Positions 1 through 8,322 of a stretch of DNA of 64,000 nt are shown here, one piece after another. Position numbers and translations under genes: made by a program. The stretch covers positions 1 to 64,000 of the forward strand of contig JBMNGF010000005.1 in NCBI GenBank assembly GCA_050949745.1, written 5' to 3'. Position 1 is the stretch's first letter; every line of letters begins with the position of its first letter. The DNA comes from Syntrophaceticus sp050949745 (lineage in GTDB: Bacteria > Bacillota > DSM-12270 > Thermacetogeniales > Thermacetogeniaceae). The notes under the pieces are model-generated. The model was given only the letters and a program-made list of their open reading frames with translations. It made no database searches and had not been told where the DNA came from.

Positions 1-1721
1 TAAATGTAAAAGGTTATTTAGATAAATGGGATATAGATAAATATATTGAATGTGATACCTTTAGAGCCTTTGATGAAGCAATAATGGATAGGATAATTGG
101 CAACTTGCTAGAAGGTATCGGAGAATTTGATAGATACCGTAAATTAATCAATAAAAGAAGGATAAGTCATTGGTTTGGAACCTATAGTAATGAATATGAA
201 GCCTTATATTTTGCTAATGAACTCCTTGAAATGGAGAAGAGAATGGATGGGGTTATAAAGGCTGAATCTGCTCATGATTTGATTGATGCCTATACCAAAG
301 AATATTATTTAATGGACTATTTCTATAGAAAGTTTTATTTTCATTACGATAGAATTGCTGACAGAGGTCTATTTGAAAAACTAGGAGAGAGAGTTGAAAA
401 TACCTATACCCATTGGTATCTAAATGAACTTTCAATAAAATGGTCAGCGGCAGTTCAGAAGGAAATGTTTGAGGACTACTCTTTGGCAGGTATTAGACAG
501 CAAAAGGATTTTTACCAGGACTTTGTTTCACCATTTATCAGGAATAATGAAAGAGTGTTTGTAATTATTTCTGATGCTTTAAGATATGAAGCAGGAAAGG
601 AACTTCTTAATCTAATTAATAAAGAGGCAAGGGGTATGGCAGAGATTGAAGTTATGCAAGGAGTTATCCCTTCAACTACTAAATTCGGTATGGCAAGTTT
701 GTTACCCGGAAAGAATTTTGTGGTTGATGAAAAAGGTGAAATTACAGTTGATGATCTGAACATCCAGGGGACAGAAAATAGGGGTAAGATTCTCGCTAAT
801 TACAGTAAAGATGCACTGGCAATCGGCTATTATGACATGGTGGATATGAAAAGGCAGGATTACAAAGCGGCCTTTGAGGGTAGAAAACTGATCTATATCT
901 ATCACAATGTAATTGATGCTGTAGGGGATAAGCCTTTGACGGAAAGAAATGTCTTTGGAGCTGTGGAAAAGGCTTTTAAGGATTTAGCCCTATTGGTAAA
1001 AAACCTTGTTAACCATGTAAGTGCAACAAATATTTTTATTACAGCTGACCACGGTTTTTTATACAGGCGATCACCACTGACAGAAGTAGAGAAAATTGGC
1101 AAGCATAATATAGAGTCCATAGGTGCGGGAAGAAGGCATATGCTCGCTGAAACTGACACAGAGTTGGATGATGCCTTGTCTATTTCCATGAAGTATCTGT
1201 TGGGTAAGGAAACAAGTCTGAAGGCCCTTGTCCCGAAAGGTGTTATCAGATACAGAGTCCAAGGGGGGGGAGCCAATTATGTTCATGGTGGGGTGTCCTT
1301 GCAGGAGATAACTGTACCTGTCATTAAGTTTAAGAATATACGTAAAGACAAATATAAGGCAACCAAAGTCCAGGTAAAATTAACCAACATCTCAAGGAAG
1401 ATTACCAACAGAATTACCTATTTGGAGTTTTTTCAAACAGAATTGGTAGATGAAAAGAAAATCCCCTTAAAACTCAAACTGTATTTCGTGGATGAAGAAG
1501 GCAACCGTATCTCTAATGAAAACATTATAATTGCTGATAGTAGGTCGAAAAACCCTGAAAACCGCACTTATAGGGAGAAGTTTACATTAAGGGATATGGC
1601 TTATGACAAGAACAAGGAATATTATTTAATTTTAGAAGATGAAGATGAAGCAGTAGAAAAAATATATGAGCGAATACCTTTTACGATAGATTTACTGTTT
1701 AGCGATGACTTTGGTTTATAA
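1..1721 (+). CDS. pglZ: BREX protein PglZ, C-terminal part (cut by window start)
   Basis: Alkaline-phosphatase-superfamily protein of BREX phage-defence systems. The reading frame is open from base 3 with no stop, so the N-terminus lies outside the window; 572 residues are visible and type 1 PglZ proteins are usually about 800-880. Diagnostic motifs are IISDALRYEAGKEL (about residue 180 of the visible part), carrying a metal-binding Asp, and TADHGFLYRR, carrying the Asp-His pair of this fold. BrxL follows directly, which matches the type 1 order pglX-pglZ-brxL. In BREX, PglZ is required for defence and methylation, but its exact reaction is unsettled. The gene is AT-rich compared with the core genes further right, consistent with a transferred defence island. 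Confidence 0.9.
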   Translation, partial: NVKGYLDKWDIDKYIECDTFRAFDEAIMDRIIGNLLEGIGEFDRYRKLINKRRISHWFGTYSNEYEALYFANELLEMEKRMDGVIKAESAHDLIDAYTKEYYLMDYFYRKFYFHYDRIADRGLFEKLGERVENTYTHWYLNELSIKWSAAVQKEMFEDYSLAGIRQQKDFYQDFVSPFIRNNERVFVIISDALRYEAGKELLNLINKEARGMAEIEVMQGVIPSTTKFGMASLLPGKNFVVDEKGEITVDDLNIQGTENRGKILANYSKDALAIGYYDMVDMKRQDYKAAFEGRKLIYIYHNVIDAVGDKPLTERNVFGAVEKAFKDLALLVKNLVNHVSATNIFITADHGFLYRRSPLTEVEKIGKHNIESIGAGRRHMLAETDTELDDALSISMKYLLGKETSLKALVPKGVIRYRVQGGGANYVHGGVSLQEITVPVIKFKNIRKDKYKATKVQVKLTNISRKITNRITYLEFFQTELVDEKKIPLKLKLYFVDEEGNRISNENIIIADSRSKNPENRTYREKFTLRDMAYDKNKEYYLILEDEDEAVEKIYERIPFTIDLLFSDDFGL

Positions 1722-1746
1722 AGTAGCAAAGGCAGGTGAAAAGTCT

Positions 1747-3789
1747 ATGGACAGGGAGAATAGTGATTTAAATGAAAAAATAAACCATTACTTTCCAGGC
1801 AGGGTGGTCCGTAAGGATTTGACTCAAAAAATTAAAGAAGGGGCAAATGTACCGGTATATGTCCTTGAATATTTACTGGGTATGTATTGTGCTACTGATG
1901 ATGAAGATTCTATAAGCGACGGGGTAAATAGAGTAAAAGCTATACTTTCAGAAAATTATGTAAGGGCTGATGAGGCGGAAAAGATTAAATCCAAAATTCG
2001 AGAACTAGGCCAATATACAGTAATAGATAAATTGACCGTAAGGCTAAATGAAAAAAGAGATGTTTATGAGGCGGAGTTTTCTAATTTGGGGTTAAAGGGT
2101 GTAGAAGTAGAAGCGAGTTATGTGAAAGAATTTGAGAAACTACTGGCTGGGGGTATATGGTGTATTCTTAAAATAGATTACTATTATGATGAAGACGCAA
2201 GGAATGCTAATCCTTTTATTATAAATAGTTTGAAACCCATTCAAATTCCAAACTTGGATATGGATGAGATATTGAGTGGAAGAAAATATTTTACCAAGGA
2301 TGAATGGATTGATGTGCTTTTAAGATCGGTGGGCATGGAACCTACTCAATTGGAAGAGAAAGTTAAGTGGCACCTTATAGCGCGAATGATTCCTCTTGTT
2401 GAGAATAATTTTAATCTCTGTGAATTAGGGCCTAGGGGAACGGGCAAATCTCATATATATAAGGAAATATCTCCTAACTCCATTTTAATATCCGGGGGAC
2501 AAACTACTGTAGCCAATTTATTTTACAATATGAATACCAGAAAAATCGGATTAGTGGGCTTATGGGATGTAGTAGCTTTTGATGAAGTGGCCGGGGTTAC
2601 TTTTAAAGATAAAGATGGTATTCAGATTATGAAGGATTATATGGCTTCAGGCTCCTTTGCTAGAGGAAAAGAATTGAAAAATGCATTCGCTTCTATGGTT
2701 TTTGTCGGTAACCTCAATCAATCTGTGGATGTTCTTTTAAAAACATCCCATTTATTTGAACCATTTCCAGAGGCGATGGCCTATGATTCTGCCTTTTTTG
2801 ATAGAATGCACTGCTATATTCCCGGTTGGGAAATACCTAAATATAGGCCAGAGTTTTTCACTAATGAATATGGCTTTATTACTGACTATATTGCAGAGTT
2901 TTTTAGGGAAATGAGAAAAAGATCCTATGGCGATAGTATAGATAAATACTTTAGACTTGGAAATAACCTTAACCAAAGAGATGTTATAGCGGTAAAGAAG
3001 ACTGTATCAGGTTTAGTTAAATTAATTTATCCTCATGGGGAATTTAATAGAGAAGATATTGAAGAAACCCTTAGGTATGCCCTAATTGGAAGAAGACGAG
3101 TAAAAGAACAATTAAAGAAAATTGGTGGCATGGAATTTTATGATGTTCATTTTTCCTACATAGATAATGAAACCTTTGAGGAAGAATTCGTATCGGTTCC
3201 GGAACAAGGTGGCGACAAACTGATACCTGAAGGGATGGGAAAACCAGGCCATATATATACAGTTGCCCATGGTGATTCAGGGATGATTGGAGTATATAAA
3301 ATAGAAACAGAGGTTGTCTCTGGAACAGGAAAGTTTGAAAGAACAGGATTGGGGACTAGTAGGGAAGCAAGAGAGAATTTAAATACAGCCTTTAACTATT
3401 TTAAAGCAAACAAAAAGAATATTAGTGGGGCAATTTCTTTAAACAACAATGATTTTTTAATGCATGTTCAAGATTTGCAGGGTATTGGAATGACTTCTGA
3501 ATTGGCTTTATCAGCTTTTATTGCTCTATGCTCCGGAACATTAAAAAAACCCGTTTTAAGTCAATTGGTGGTATTGGGTTCAATGAGTATAGGGGGGACC
3601 ATTAATAAGGTAGAGGAGTTGGCATCCACACTTCAAGTTTGTTTTGATGCAGGGGCGAAAAAAGTCCTCCTACCTATGTCTTCTGCCGTAGACATTAACA
3701 CAGTTCCGCCAGATTTATTCGCTAAATTTCAGATATCCTTTTATCAAAGCCCTGAGGATGCAGTCTTTAAAGCCTTAGGGGTAGAATAA
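1747..3789 (+). CDS. brxL: BREX type 1 protein BrxL (AAA+ ATPase with Lon-like domain)
   Basis: 680-residue AAA+ protein. Walker A GPRGTGKSHI lies near residue 228 and Walker B VAFDEVAG near 276; the C-terminal 140 residues resemble the Lon protease domain. The usual Lon DGPSAG serine motif reads DLQGIG here and the lysine motif is GGTINKVEEL, so the catalytic Ser-Lys pair appears lost; this fits BrxL being a DNA-acting AAA+ factor rather than a protease. The frame is open from an ATG at 1705 that overlaps pglZ, but the ATG at 1747 has a good ribosome site (AGGTG at 1734-1738), so I place the start there. It is translationally close-coupled to pglZ. Confidence 0.9.
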   Translation: MDRENSDLNEKINHYFPGRVVRKDLTQKIKEGANVPVYVLEYLLGMYCATDDEDSISDGVNRVKAILSENYVRADEAEKIKSKIRELGQYTVIDKLTVRLNEKRDVYEAEFSNLGLKGVEVEASYVKEFEKLLAGGIWCILKIDYYYDEDARNANPFIINSLKPIQIPNLDMDEILSGRKYFTKDEWIDVLLRSVGMEPTQLEEKVKWHLIARMIPLVENNFNLCELGPRGTGKSHIYKEISPNSILISGGQTTVANLFYNMNTRKIGLVGLWDVVAFDEVAGVTFKDKDGIQIMKDYMASGSFARGKELKNAFASMVFVGNLNQSVDVLLKTSHLFEPFPEAMAYDSAFFDRMHCYIPGWEIPKYRPEFFTNEYGFITDYIAEFFREMRKRSYGDSIDKYFRLGNNLNQRDVIAVKKTVSGLVKLIYPHGEFNREDIEETLRYALIGRRRVKEQLKKIGGMEFYDVHFSYIDNETFEEEFVSVPEQGGDKLIPEGMGKPGHIYTVAHGDSGMIGVYKIETEVVSGTGKFERTGLGTSREARENLNTAFNYFKANKKNISGAISLNNNDFLMHVQDLQGIGMTSELALSAFIALCSGTLKKPVLSQLVVLGSMSIGGTINKVEELASTLQVCFDAGAKKVLLPMSSAVDINTVPPDLFAKFQISFYQSPEDAVFKALGVE

Positions 3790-3887
3790 ATAATCAATAG
3801 ATCCACAATTAATAAGTTTAGTCAGGGCCAGCATTCCTTTCCAGAATAATAATCTAGGGAGCCAAGGTGAAAAGGAGATGACTGCAG

Positions 3888-4739
3888 ATGTTAGGAGCAA
3901 TTATCGGCGATATCGTCGGTTCGCGCTTTGAATTCAATAATCATCGAAGCATGGATTTTGACTTGTTCGCCCCAGGCTGTTTTGTTACAGATGACAGCAT
4001 AATGACCCTAGCTGTCGCCAAAGGGATAATGGAGACAGAGAAAAGAGTTGAGTCTTCTGTCAGCGACTACAGATTTGACGGGGAATATCATCATCTGCTT
4101 TCCGAAATGACAGTGAAGTATATGCAGGAGATCGGACGTCAGTATCCGAACTGTGGTTACGGTGGAATGTTTGCCCGCTGGATATTTAGTGATCACCCTG
4201 AACCATATAACAGTTTCGGCAATGGAGCGGCTATGCGGATTAGCCCAGTTGGGTTTGTCGCTGGCACCGAATTGGAAGCTACCAGCCTCTCTGGAACCAT
4301 AACCTCTGTCACCCATGATCATGAGGAAGGTATAAAGGGTGCGGAAGCAACTGTGATTGCTATCTTTTTAGCGCTTAACGGCTTCACAAAAAGCGAAATC
4401 AGAGATAGAATTTCCAATGAATACTATTCACTTGATTTTACGATTGACGAGATTCGCCCGACCTATATATTCAATGAGACCTGCCAAAAGACAGTGCCTC
4501 AGGCAATTGAATGCTTTCTTGAATCAGATTCATTTGAGGACGCTATTCGCATAGCTATCTCTCTGGGTGGTGACAGCGATACAATTGCCGCTATTACAGG
4601 AGCGATGGCCGAAGCTTATTATGGTGTGCCTGATGATATTCGCCACAAGGGGTTGGCCTATTTAGATGAGGAACTGCGATCAATTTATGACCAATGGGAA
4701 AAATTTATCGGCAAGGAACGGAAGAACCAGCCCAAATAA
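3888..4739 (+). CDS. ADP-ribosylglycohydrolase family protein
   Basis: 283-residue DraG/ARH-fold protein that would remove ADP-ribose from a protein, nucleic acid or small molecule. It shows the family's metal-binding pattern: GAIIGDIVGSRFE at the N-terminus, TDDSIM near residue 38, GNGAAMR near 110, and GGDSDTIAAITGAMAEA near 228. The start ATG follows AAAGGAGATG with about 8 bases spacing. It stands 98 bases after brxL on the same strand and ends in a hairpin, so it may be an accessory of the BREX island, though it is higher in GC than brxL. Substrate cannot be told from sequence. Confidence 0.85.
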   Translation: MLGAIIGDIVGSRFEFNNHRSMDFDLFAPGCFVTDDSIMTLAVAKGIMETEKRVESSVSDYRFDGEYHHLLSEMTVKYMQEIGRQYPNCGYGGMFARWIFSDHPEPYNSFGNGAAMRISPVGFVAGTELEATSLSGTITSVTHDHEEGIKGAEATVIAIFLALNGFTKSEIRDRISNEYYSLDFTIDEIRPTYIFNETCQKTVPQAIECFLESDSFEDAIRIAISLGGDSDTIAAITGAMAEAYYGVPDDIRHKGLAYLDEELRSIYDQWEKFIGKERKNQPK

Positions 4740-4741
4740 AG

Positions 4742-4770
4742 CGGAGTTATATCAGACACTCCGTCATTTT
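4742..4770 (+). terminator. Weak hairpin terminator after the ADP-ribosylglycohydrolase gene
   Basis: Arms CGGAGT (4742-4747) and ACTCCG (4758-4763) with a 10-base loop are followed by TCATTTT. The T-tract is short, so termination strength is doubtful. It separates the BREX-side genes from the iron operon. Confidence 0.5.
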
Positions 4771-4792
4771 ACTCTGTGTTCATAAAAAAGAA

Positions 4793-4821
4793 TTGACAAC
4801 GTTATTAAATGGTGATATTTT
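4793..4821 (+). promoter_or_regulatory. Promoter of the DtxR-type regulator
   Basis: TTGACA at 4793-4798, 17-base spacer, TATTTT at 4816-4821. A near-perfect -35 with correct spacing. The palindromic operator at 4830-4845 falls where the transcription start should be, so the gene probably represses itself. Confidence 0.7.
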
Positions 4822-4829
4822 ATATAAAA

Positions 4830-4845
4830 GTTAGCCGAGGCTAAC
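4830..4845 (+). promoter_or_regulatory. Candidate metal-dependent repressor operator (copy 1)
   Basis: Perfect inverted repeat GTTAGCC-GA-GGCTAAC, 7-base arms around 2 bases. DtxR/MntR-family sites typically have this shape and similar half-sites (TTAGG/TTAGC-type). A near-identical palindrome lies before feoA at 5335-5350. Confidence 0.7.
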
Positions 4846-4904
4846 ATATTGATATATAATTTTTATAGTAGAATATACGCTTATTAGCAGGAAGGGAAGT
4901 GTCA

Positions 4905-5279
4905 ATGAAGTATAATAAGTCTATAGAGATGTATCTAGAGACTATATATATACTTGAGATTGATCATGGTCATGCTCATGTAGTTGATATTGCTGAACAT
5001 TTAGGGATAACAAAACCCAGTGTGACTAAGGCGATGGATAGATTGAAACAGGCAGGTCTTGTTAACAAGGAAAGCTATGGGCATATTAATTTAACAGATA
5101 AAGGGTGTGTAGTTGCAAAAAAAATCTACTACAAGCACTGTATAGTTGCTCGTTTTTTAGAAAAATCGCTGGGGCTTTCTCCTCGTGAAGCTTCTATAAA
5201 TGCATGTAGGATGGAGCACTTTATTACCGACAAAATGTTAGAAGCGATAGAGGCCTATGTAGGAGAGAACAAAGCATAA
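4905..5279 (+). CDS. DtxR/MntR-family metal-dependent repressor
   Basis: 124-residue iron or manganese dependent transcription repressor. The N-terminal winged helix-turn-helix reads VVDIAEHLGITKPSVTKAMD (about residues 26-45), typical of the family; the dimerisation/metal-binding helices follow, with Cys and His-rich segments (NACRMEHFI near 105). The C-terminal SH3-like domain is absent, as in the shorter MntR-like members. A GTG at 4899 is in frame, but GAAGGGA at 4891-4897 is correctly spaced only for the ATG at 4905. Neighbouring feoAB and the shared operator suggest Fe(II)-dependent control of iron uptake. Confidence 0.85.
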   Translation: MKYNKSIEMYLETIYILEIDHGHAHVVDIAEHLGITKPSVTKAMDRLKQAGLVNKESYGHINLTDKGCVVAKKIYYKHCIVARFLEKSLGLSPREASINACRMEHFITDKMLEAIEAYVGENKA

Positions 5280-5334
5280 CTGCTTTTTTATATGTTAATA
5301 GATTTAGGAAAAACATATTTTTTTTAGTTAAAAT

Positions 5335-5350
5335 GTTAGTCAAGGCTAAC
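5335..5350 (+). promoter_or_regulatory. Candidate metal-dependent repressor operator (copy 2, before feoA)
   Basis: GTTAGTC-AA-GGCTAAC, the same palindrome as at 4830-4845 with one arm mismatch. A TAAAAT that could serve as -10 lies immediately upstream at 5329-5334, so bound repressor would block transcription of feoAB. Confidence 0.65.
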
Positions 5351-5419
5351 AAAGTGATATGGAAATTTCCTATGTTTATAAAAAACCATGTTTAATAGGT
5401 GAACATGAGAAAGGATAAC

Positions 5420-5806
5420 ATGATGAATTTAAAAAGCGTCGGAAATGGAAAAGCATACATAGTTGAAAAATCATTGCTTAAACAGCCAGTAAAGCGAAGA
5501 TTAGAGGCTATGGGTTTAATAGAAGGTACCATGATCCATAAAATTAACGAAGCCTTAGATGGTTCTATTGTTTGTATGGTAAGAGGCACTAGACTTGCTA
5601 TAGGTAAAGAATTAGCGGAGCGTATCATTGTTCGTGCTGTAAACGCAAGTGATATAAGACATAAGAGACACAGAAAAAGATGTCGTGGTATGGGTCCAAG
5701 AGATGGTAGCGGTAGATGTTGTAGTATAAATAGAAAAAGAAGTGGTGTCGGCCAAGCCAAGAAAAGAGGGGAAGCAATTGACAGCGAAAAAAAAGGCTAC
5801 TGGTGA
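5420..5806 (+). CDS. feoA: FeoA ferrous iron transport protein with basic Cys-containing tail
   Basis: 128 residues. Residues 1-75 are a FeoA SH3-like domain (RLEAMGLIEGTMI, then AIGKELAERIIV) that assists FeoB. The remaining 50 residues are an unusual basic extension containing RCRGMGPRDGSGRCC; this resembles the Gly-Pro-Gly/Cys motif of DUF5320-type small proteins, a likeness I judge by eye only. Start: GTG at 5399 is in frame, but AAAGGA at 5410-5415 favours the paired ATGs at 5420/5423. The 3' end overlaps feoB by 29 bases, so translation is coupled. Confidence 0.85.
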   Translation: MMNLKSVGNGKAYIVEKSLLKQPVKRRLEAMGLIEGTMIHKINEALDGSIVCMVRGTRLAIGKELAERIIVRAVNASDIRHKRHRKRCRGMGPRDGSGRCCSINRKRSGVGQAKKRGEAIDSEKKGYW

Positions 5807-7838
5807 TGGGTTAATGCATAATAATGTCTGCGAAGCTGGGGAGTTAACAGTAGGCGTTATAGGGAATCCAAATAGCGGGAAAACCACTCTTTTTAATTCC
5901 TACACTGGTACAAGATTAAAAGTTGCTAATTGGCCAGGTGTAACTGTAGAGAAAAAACAGGGTGCATTTAAGTATCATAACCATATATATAAGTTAGTGG
6001 ATTTACCCGGTATTTATAGCTTGACTCCATATTCTATAGAAGAAAAGATAAGTCGACAGTTTATTTTAAGTGATGAAGTAGACGTGATTGTGGATATTGC
6101 TGATGCCTCTAATCTTGAAAGAAGCCTATATTTGACGATGCAGCTAATGGAAATTGGCAAACCAGTAGTTTTGGCACTTAACATGATGGATATTGTTGAA
6201 GAAAGAGGAATGGAGATTGATTTGCATCGTCTGCATGAAGTGCTTGGAATTCCGGTTATTCCGGTTTCCGCCAGAAAGAAAACAGGGTTAGATGTTCTGA
6301 TGCACGTAGTATCTCATCATCAAGAAATCAAAACCAAAAATAATCATGTGGTTGTTTATAGTGATTTAATCGAAGATAAAATAAAAAAGATAACAGAAAG
6401 ACTTCGGGAAGATAACCCTGATTTATATAATCCGCGTTTTTTTGCTATTAAGCTACTAGAGAATGATTCAGAAATAATGGAAGATTGCTCAGTTGATGTT
6501 TCTGATATTGTAGACAAAAGTTATGAGACTGAAATTATAAATCAAAAATATGATTTTATTGAAAGGCTAGTAGAAGAGGTTCTTTTAAATGCTCAAGAAA
6601 AGGCACAGTTAACAGATAAAGTTGATGGTTTGCTTACCCATAGAATCTGGGGAATCCCCATATTTTTTGGGATTATGGGTCTTGTGTTTTTATTAACATT
6701 TACTCTTGGTGATGGAATAAAAGGAATACTTGAAGGTTGGCTTGAAAGTTTGAGTATATGGTCAGCAGCTGGTCTATTAGCACTGAATGCAGGGCCAATC
6801 CTGACATCTTTAATTGTAGATGGGATTATAGCCGGAGTTGGTACAATTTTAACTTTTCTACCTAATATTGCGATTTTATTTTTGGCGTTAGCCTTTTTGG
6901 AAGATAGTGGCTATATGGCAAGGGTAACTTATGTCATGAATGGAGTAATGAATAAAGTTGGTCTATCGGGAAGAGCAGTTATCCCGATGCTTCTGGGATT
7001 TGGTTGCACGGTTCCTGCAATTATGGCAACGCGAACCTTAGAGAATGAAAGAGATAGGCGAAAAACTATACTAATTACACCATTTATGTCATGCAGTGCA
7101 AAAATACCTGTTTACGTTTTATTATCTGGCATGTTTTTCGGTAATTATGCATCTTTAGCAGCTTTATCAATGTATATTATTGGGGTAATAGCGGGGCTTT
7201 TTACTGCATTTGTAGCAACGAAGATTGAAAATAAAGCAGATCAATCAAAAGCACCAGATGTAAATCAGTTGTTAATTGAGCTTCCTGAATATAAAAGCCC
7301 TAATGCGTATAGTATCTTAATCTATGTTTGGGAAAATGTAAAAGCATATTTGCACAAAGCGGGAACTATAATTTTCCTGGCTTCTGTGATACTGTGGTTT
7401 ATCTTAAGCTTTGGGACAACAGGCTATGTAGAAGACATGTCACAAAGTTTTGGGGCTATTATTGGACATCTCTCAGTTCCAATACTTGAACCGGCAGGTC
7501 TTGGATTCTGGCAGATAGGCGTTTCTTTAGTAGCTGGCTTAGCAGCAAAAGAAGTAGTAGTATCAAGTATGGGTATCCTGTTTGGAATCGTAAACATTGA
7601 CTCTGCATTAGGGCTTAGCGCAATGCATCAAACACTGGGGGCTATGGGCTTTGGTGGATTAAATGCATACTCAATGATGATTTTTGTACTATTCTATACA
7701 CCCTGTGTTGCGGCACTTGCCGTAGCTGCCCAAGAACTAAAATCAGCAAAATGGACAACTTTCGTATTTGTGTTCCAGCTAGTATTTGCCTGGCTAGCAT
7801 CGGTCTTAGTCTATCAAATAGTAAGTCTATTTATATAA
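5778..7838 (+). CDS. feoB: FeoB ferrous iron transporter (GTPase and membrane permease)
   Basis: 686-residue Fe(II) uptake protein. N-terminal G domain: G1 GNPNSGKTTLF near residue 29, G2 region WPGVTVEKK, G3 DLPGIYSL, G4 NMMD. The C-terminal half carries the Gate and FeoB_C membrane helices, with the conserved segment LLGFGCTVPAIMATRTLEN and the matching ARG-free second gate near LAAKEVVVSSMG. I take TTG at 5778 as start because GAGGGG (5765-5770) sits at proper spacing; the open frame reaches back to 5742. It is co-transcribed with feoA and probably with the small protein that follows. Confidence 0.93.
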   Translation: MTAKKKATGDGLMHNNVCEAGELTVGVIGNPNSGKTTLFNSYTGTRLKVANWPGVTVEKKQGAFKYHNHIYKLVDLPGIYSLTPYSIEEKISRQFILSDEVDVIVDIADASNLERSLYLTMQLMEIGKPVVLALNMMDIVEERGMEIDLHRLHEVLGIPVIPVSARKKTGLDVLMHVVSHHQEIKTKNNHVVVYSDLIEDKIKKITERLREDNPDLYNPRFFAIKLLENDSEIMEDCSVDVSDIVDKSYETEIINQKYDFIERLVEEVLLNAQEKAQLTDKVDGLLTHRIWGIPIFFGIMGLVFLLTFTLGDGIKGILEGWLESLSIWSAAGLLALNAGPILTSLIVDGIIAGVGTILTFLPNIAILFLALAFLEDSGYMARVTYVMNGVMNKVGLSGRAVIPMLLGFGCTVPAIMATRTLENERDRRKTILITPFMSCSAKIPVYVLLSGMFFGNYASLAALSMYIIGVIAGLFTAFVATKIENKADQSKAPDVNQLLIELPEYKSPNAYSILIYVWENVKAYLHKAGTIIFLASVILWFILSFGTTGYVEDMSQSFGAIIGHLSVPILEPAGLGFWQIGVSLVAGLAAKEVVVSSMGILFGIVNIDSALGLSAMHQTLGAMGFGGLNAYSMMIFVLFYTPCVAALAVAAQELKSAKWTTFVFVFQLVFAWLASVLVYQIVSLFI

Positions 7839-7846
7839 GCATCGCA

Positions 7847-7937
7847 GGTAAGCTACCAATTGATGGAACAAAACTGGGTCTTTCAATAGCGGCTGAGGAC
7901 TTCGGTAGAGGTAAGCTATCAATAGATGGTACAAAAC
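7847..7937 (+). repeat. Pair of 28-base direct repeats between feoB and the Cys-rich gene
   Basis: Copies at 7847-7874 and 7910-7937 agree at 25 of 28 positions and are 63 bases apart, a multiple of three. In the frame of the downstream small gene both read GKLxIDGTK. No stop interrupts this frame from inside feoB to the end of the small gene, so the repeat may be a coding remnant or a leader peptide segment. Confidence 0.7.
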
Positions 7938-7954
7938 AGAAGGGGGAAATAAAT

Positions 7955-8131
7955 ATGGCAAAAATTATCATAGGAATGATAATAGCAGGATATAGCGGAT
8001 ATTTAATCTTTAGACAAATAAAAAATATGAAAGCAGGAAAGTTCTGCAACAGCTGCACTGGTTGTGTATCAGCTAATAGTTGTGGGCAATTTGAGCATGA
8101 TAAAGGAAATAAAGGACAGCAGCTGGGCTGA
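7955..8131 (+). CDS. FeoB-associated small Cys-rich membrane protein
   Basis: 58 residues: one hydrophobic helix at residues 3-19 followed by a basic stretch and CNSCTGCVSANSC (four Cys near 31-43). Small single-pass proteins with a C-terminal Cys cluster are regularly found directly after feoB in Firmicutes and are annotated as FeoB-associated; their exact role, perhaps Fe(II) or redox sensing at the permease, is not established. ATG 7955 follows AAGGGGG at 7941-7946. The frame is open much further upstream, across the GKL-IDGTK repeat, but only this start has a ribosome site. Confidence 0.75.
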   Translation: MAKIIIGMIIAGYSGYLIFRQIKNMKAGKFCNSCTGCVSANSCGQFEHDKGNKGQQLG

Positions 8132-8233
8132 GACACAGTAAGTGTTAAGTGCATTTTAAAGTTTAGTATTGAAATAGATTAAGGCATTCTTAGAAGTCGC
8201 CCATTTGGCGGAAAGGAAAGGGGATAAAATAAG

Positions 8234-8257
8234 AAGGACCTTCCAGGGGGTCTTTTT
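8234..8257 (+). terminator. Terminator of the feo operon
   Basis: AAGGACC (8234-8240) pairs with GGTCTTT (8249-8255, one G-U) around an 8-base loop, followed by continuous T. It lies between the Cys-rich gene and cwlD. Confidence 0.65.
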
Positions 8258-8322
8258 TGACTTGCGGATAATTGTCCATCCTTTTGCATATTATTTGAGG
8301 AGAAATGTAAGGAGGGGCAGTT

